Shown piece by piece: positions 4,128 through 5,586 of a DNA stretch of 5,586 bases. The notes under the pieces are model-generated. The model did not search any database. It saw only the letters and a list, made by a program, of their open reading frames with translations, and had not been told where the DNA came from. The stretch covers positions 1-5,586 of the forward strand of contig SKRY01000054.1 of NCBI GenBank assembly GCA_007118235.1, given 5' to 3'. The first letter of the stretch is position 1. Each line of letters begins with the position of its first letter. The translations under genes were made by a program, and so were the position numbers. The DNA is from Candidatus Hydrogenedentota bacterium. Lineage in GTDB: Bacteria; Hydrogenedentota; Hydrogenedentia; Hydrogenedentales; SLHB01.

Positions 4128-5586
4128 CTAATTGACGCCAACACGTTGGCGCATGCGGTATCCCGCAGCCGCCAACACGCCCGTCATCGCCAGAAGCATC
4201 AGCCACGCCGGAGCCGCCGGAGCAAAGGACTCCCGCTCCATCTCGACCTGGATGACCACGGGCCAATACGGCGCACTCGTGGCGCCAGCGGCGGGGGCTT
4301 GGGCATAGACTTGGCCAGCTGCGACCGCGCCCGTCTGCACATACTGGATGTGAACGGGGAACCCAAGCTCCTCAAGCTGCGTCACGGCATCGGTCCAGTG
4401 CATGCCGGCAAGATTGGGCATGTCCTCGCTTACCCATTGCGCGCCCACAATCGTCCCGTCATTCTCGTTCGGAGACAAATCGAACGCCGTGTCACCCTCG
4501 CCTTCGTCCAAGGGCCAATACCCGACAAGCCCATCCTCGTCTCCGGTAAGGCGTTGGGGCATGTCGGCTATGATCGCCGCCGCGGGACGCTCATGGTCCC
4601 AGATGCGCACTTCCGCGATCATGCCATTGGTGAATCGGCCGGTGCCTCGCGCTTGGCCAATGGCGAACAAGTTTGAGTTCTCGCCAGAGAACGAGGACTC
4701 GTACGAATGGAGTTCTTCTCCGTTTAGGTAGCCGCGAGTCGTACTACCATCGTTGGTCACGGCAACATGGACCCACTCATTCAACGGCACATCGCCGGCG
4801 TCGTCCCAGTCGTCGCCCCATCCGGTCTGCAGCTCACCATCCTCGTTTCTGGCAACGTAAAACCGCGGAGCGCCCCACGAGCCTGAGAAGTTTTGTGTGT
4901 CATCACGAAAATAGACCCACATCTCCAAGGTCCCGCCGTCTCCGAGATCGGCTTCACTGGGTTGATAGGTCGTGTCAACGTACTGATCCACCCCGTTGAA
5001 GTCCAACGCCGCTCCCCGGGTGAGCGCATCGGGTATATCGGGCAATGGAGCCACATCAATCGGCAGGTCGTCCGCCTCTATCCACGCAACCGCGCCCTCG
5101 ATGTCCCCGTGATAGTTGTTGCCGCTAAGGTCGTTGGCCGTGCTTCCCGAGCCTTCGTTCATGGGCCAATAGGCCGCAAGACCGCTCTCATTGCCACTGA
5201 GGCGCTGGTTCATGTGCGCTTGAATGTCGGATTGCGAACGGCCATGGTCCCACACCCGCATGTCCGCCAAGCGGCCATGGAACGGGCGCTCGAAATCGCC
5301 CCCATGGTTGCCGATGGACTGGAACGCGTCCGCGTAAGAATCCTCACTCTCCGTCACTTCATGGATCAACTCGCCGTCCCGGTAAAAGCGCGCGGTTTCG
5401 AGGTCATAGCTGATGGCATAATGCGCCCACTCTTCTCCGCCCGGCCAGACAGGATCCGTGAACCGCAATTCCCAGTCTCCGAAGTTGAAGATGGTCTGTC
5501 CTGGCGCCGTGACGCGCAGCACCCGCCACAGGATCGTTTGCCAATCGTGGTGGGGATCCGAGAGATTCGACATCCAGAATTCAAGC
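4128..5586 (-). CDS. LamG-LamG-PASTA protein with C-terminal membrane anchor, N-terminus beyond window
   Basis: The frame is open through the right edge. The Met at 5573 is internal: codons upstream read LEFW directly before MSNLSD, matching TLEMWV at the same place in the second repeat, so the true start lies outside. Numbering from that Met, a truncated LamG/concanavalin A-like domain (to about 110) and its tail YWPMNEGSG precede a full second LamG domain (about 188-327, ALDFNGVDQYVD to VRIWDH) with tail YWPLDEGEG. A PASTA domain follows (about 385-445, MPNLAGMHWTDAVTQLEELG, then GQVYAQAPAAG). The end is PAWLMLLAMTGVLAAAGYRM plus RQR, a hydrophobic anchor with a basic cluster, resembling a C-terminal sorting signal. 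LamG domains bind glycans or other surface ligands; PASTA domains are best known for binding peptidoglycan fragments in kinases and penicillin-binding proteins. Likely a surface or periplasmic binding protein; the ligand is unknown. A catalytic domain may lie upstream. Confidence 0.9.
   Translation of the reverse strand, partial: LEFWMSNLSDPHHDWQTILWRVLRVTAPGQTIFNFGDWELRFTDPVWPGGEEWAHYAISYDLETARFYRDGELIHEVTESEDSYADAFQSIGNHGGDFERPFHGRLADMRVWDHGRSQSDIQAHMNQRLSGNESGLAAYWPMNEGSGSTANDLSGNNYHGDIEGAVAWIEADDLPIDVAPLPDIPDALTRGAALDFNGVDQYVDTTYQPSEADLGDGGTLEMWVYFRDDTQNFSGSWGAPRFYVARNEDGELQTGWGDDWDDAGDVPLNEWVHVAVTNDGSTTRGYLNGEELHSYESSFSGENSNLFAIGQARGTGRFTNGMIAEVRIWDHERPAAAIIADMPQRLTGDEDGLVGYWPLDEGEGDTAFDLSPNENDGTIVGAQWVSEDMPNLAGMHWTDAVTQLEELGFPVHIQYVQTGAVAAGQVYAQAPAAGATSAPYWPVVIQVEMERESFAPAAPAWLMLLAMTGVLAAAGYRMRQRVGVN
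4136..4151. repeat. Inverted repeat at the 3' end of the LamG gene
   Basis: CGCCAAC and GTTGGCG are separated by two bases, inside the last coding codons just before the stop. A second small repeat, GCGT-CAG-ACGC (4118-4128), overlaps the stop codon. With the main terminator stem they make three stacked hairpins at the transcript end. They may help protect the 3' end; neither has its own T-run. Confidence 0.4.
4416..4625 (-). repeat. LamG C-terminal module, copy 2
   Basis: This encodes residues 317-386 (numbering from the internal Met): VRIWDH, QRLTGDEDGL, YWPLDEGEG, DLSPN. It aligns to copy 1 at 5067-5276 at an exact offset of 651 bp (217 codons); 33 of the first 62 aligned residues are identical by hand. 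DNA identity is partial (GGGCCAATA and CATGGTCCCA occur in both), so the duplication is old or the domains are independently conserved. Confidence 0.75.
5067..5276 (-). repeat. LamG C-terminal module, copy 1
   Basis: This encodes residues 100-169: VRVWDH, QRLSGNESGL, YWPMNEGSG, DLSGN. It is the upstream partner of the module at 4416-4625. The spacing between copies, one whole LamG domain, shows that domain plus tail is the repeating unit, so more copies may lie beyond the right edge. Confidence 0.75.

Noticed and set aside
5571..5573. ATG as the start of the LamG gene
   Set aside because: The frame continues upstream as LEFW, matching the strand at the same position in the second LamG repeat, and starting here would remove the first strands of the domain.
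483..5586. A joint PASTA plus FHA kinase signalling locus
   Set aside because: PASTA and FHA domains often accompany Ser/Thr kinases, but no kinase is encoded here, the two genes are separated by an opposite-strand operon, and each domain has a simpler explanation.

Overview
The window looks like a chromosomal segment of an uncultivated, moderately GC-rich, probably Gram-negative (diderm) bacterium. The evidence is a soluble FHA-GAF-cyclase signalling protein, an exported GH5-like glycosidase, and a large surface protein with tandem LamG domains, a PASTA domain and a C-terminal membrane anchor. That mix is typical of polysaccharide-degrading environmental lineages such as Planctomycetota or Candidatus Hydrogenedentota. 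The lineage is inferred from style only; no marker gene is present. No RNA gene, CRISPR array, transposase or integrase was found.

Layout. Positions 1-351 (minus) hold the first 117 codons of an unrecognised small beta-rich protein, cut by the left edge. It has a good Shine-Dalgarno and a plausible extended -10 promoter of its own in an AT-rich gap. Positions 483-2090 (minus) encode a complete 535-residue FHA-GAF-class III nucleotidyl cyclase whose residues predict cAMP synthesis. A 313-bp divergent intergenic region (2091-2403) contains candidate promoter elements and several short inverted repeats. Positions 2404-2823 (plus) encode a DCC/DUF393-family protein. It is followed 42 bp later, behind a strong ribosome binding site, by a secreted GH5-like glycoside hydrolase (2866-3990, plus); the two probably form an operon. 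A strong 13-bp-stem hairpin at 4057-4097 separates this operon from a convergent gene (4128 to the right edge, minus). That gene encodes the C-terminal part of a LamG-LamG-PASTA-transmembrane protein, and its reading frame stays open through the right edge.

How the genes may work together. The glycosidase and the LamG/PASTA protein both act outside the cytoplasm and could take part in binding and processing of external glycans. The cyclase is a cytoplasmic sensor that could report a phosphorylation state (FHA) and a small ligand (GAF) as cAMP. No sequence evidence links the cyclase to the glycan genes beyond adjacency, and its promoter faces the other way. I see no clear evidence of an undescribed multi-gene system. 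The points most worth following are the unrecognised AT-richer gene at the left edge, the cyclase architecture, the LamG duplication with PASTA and C-terminal anchor, and the pairing of a DCC protein with a secreted glycosidase.
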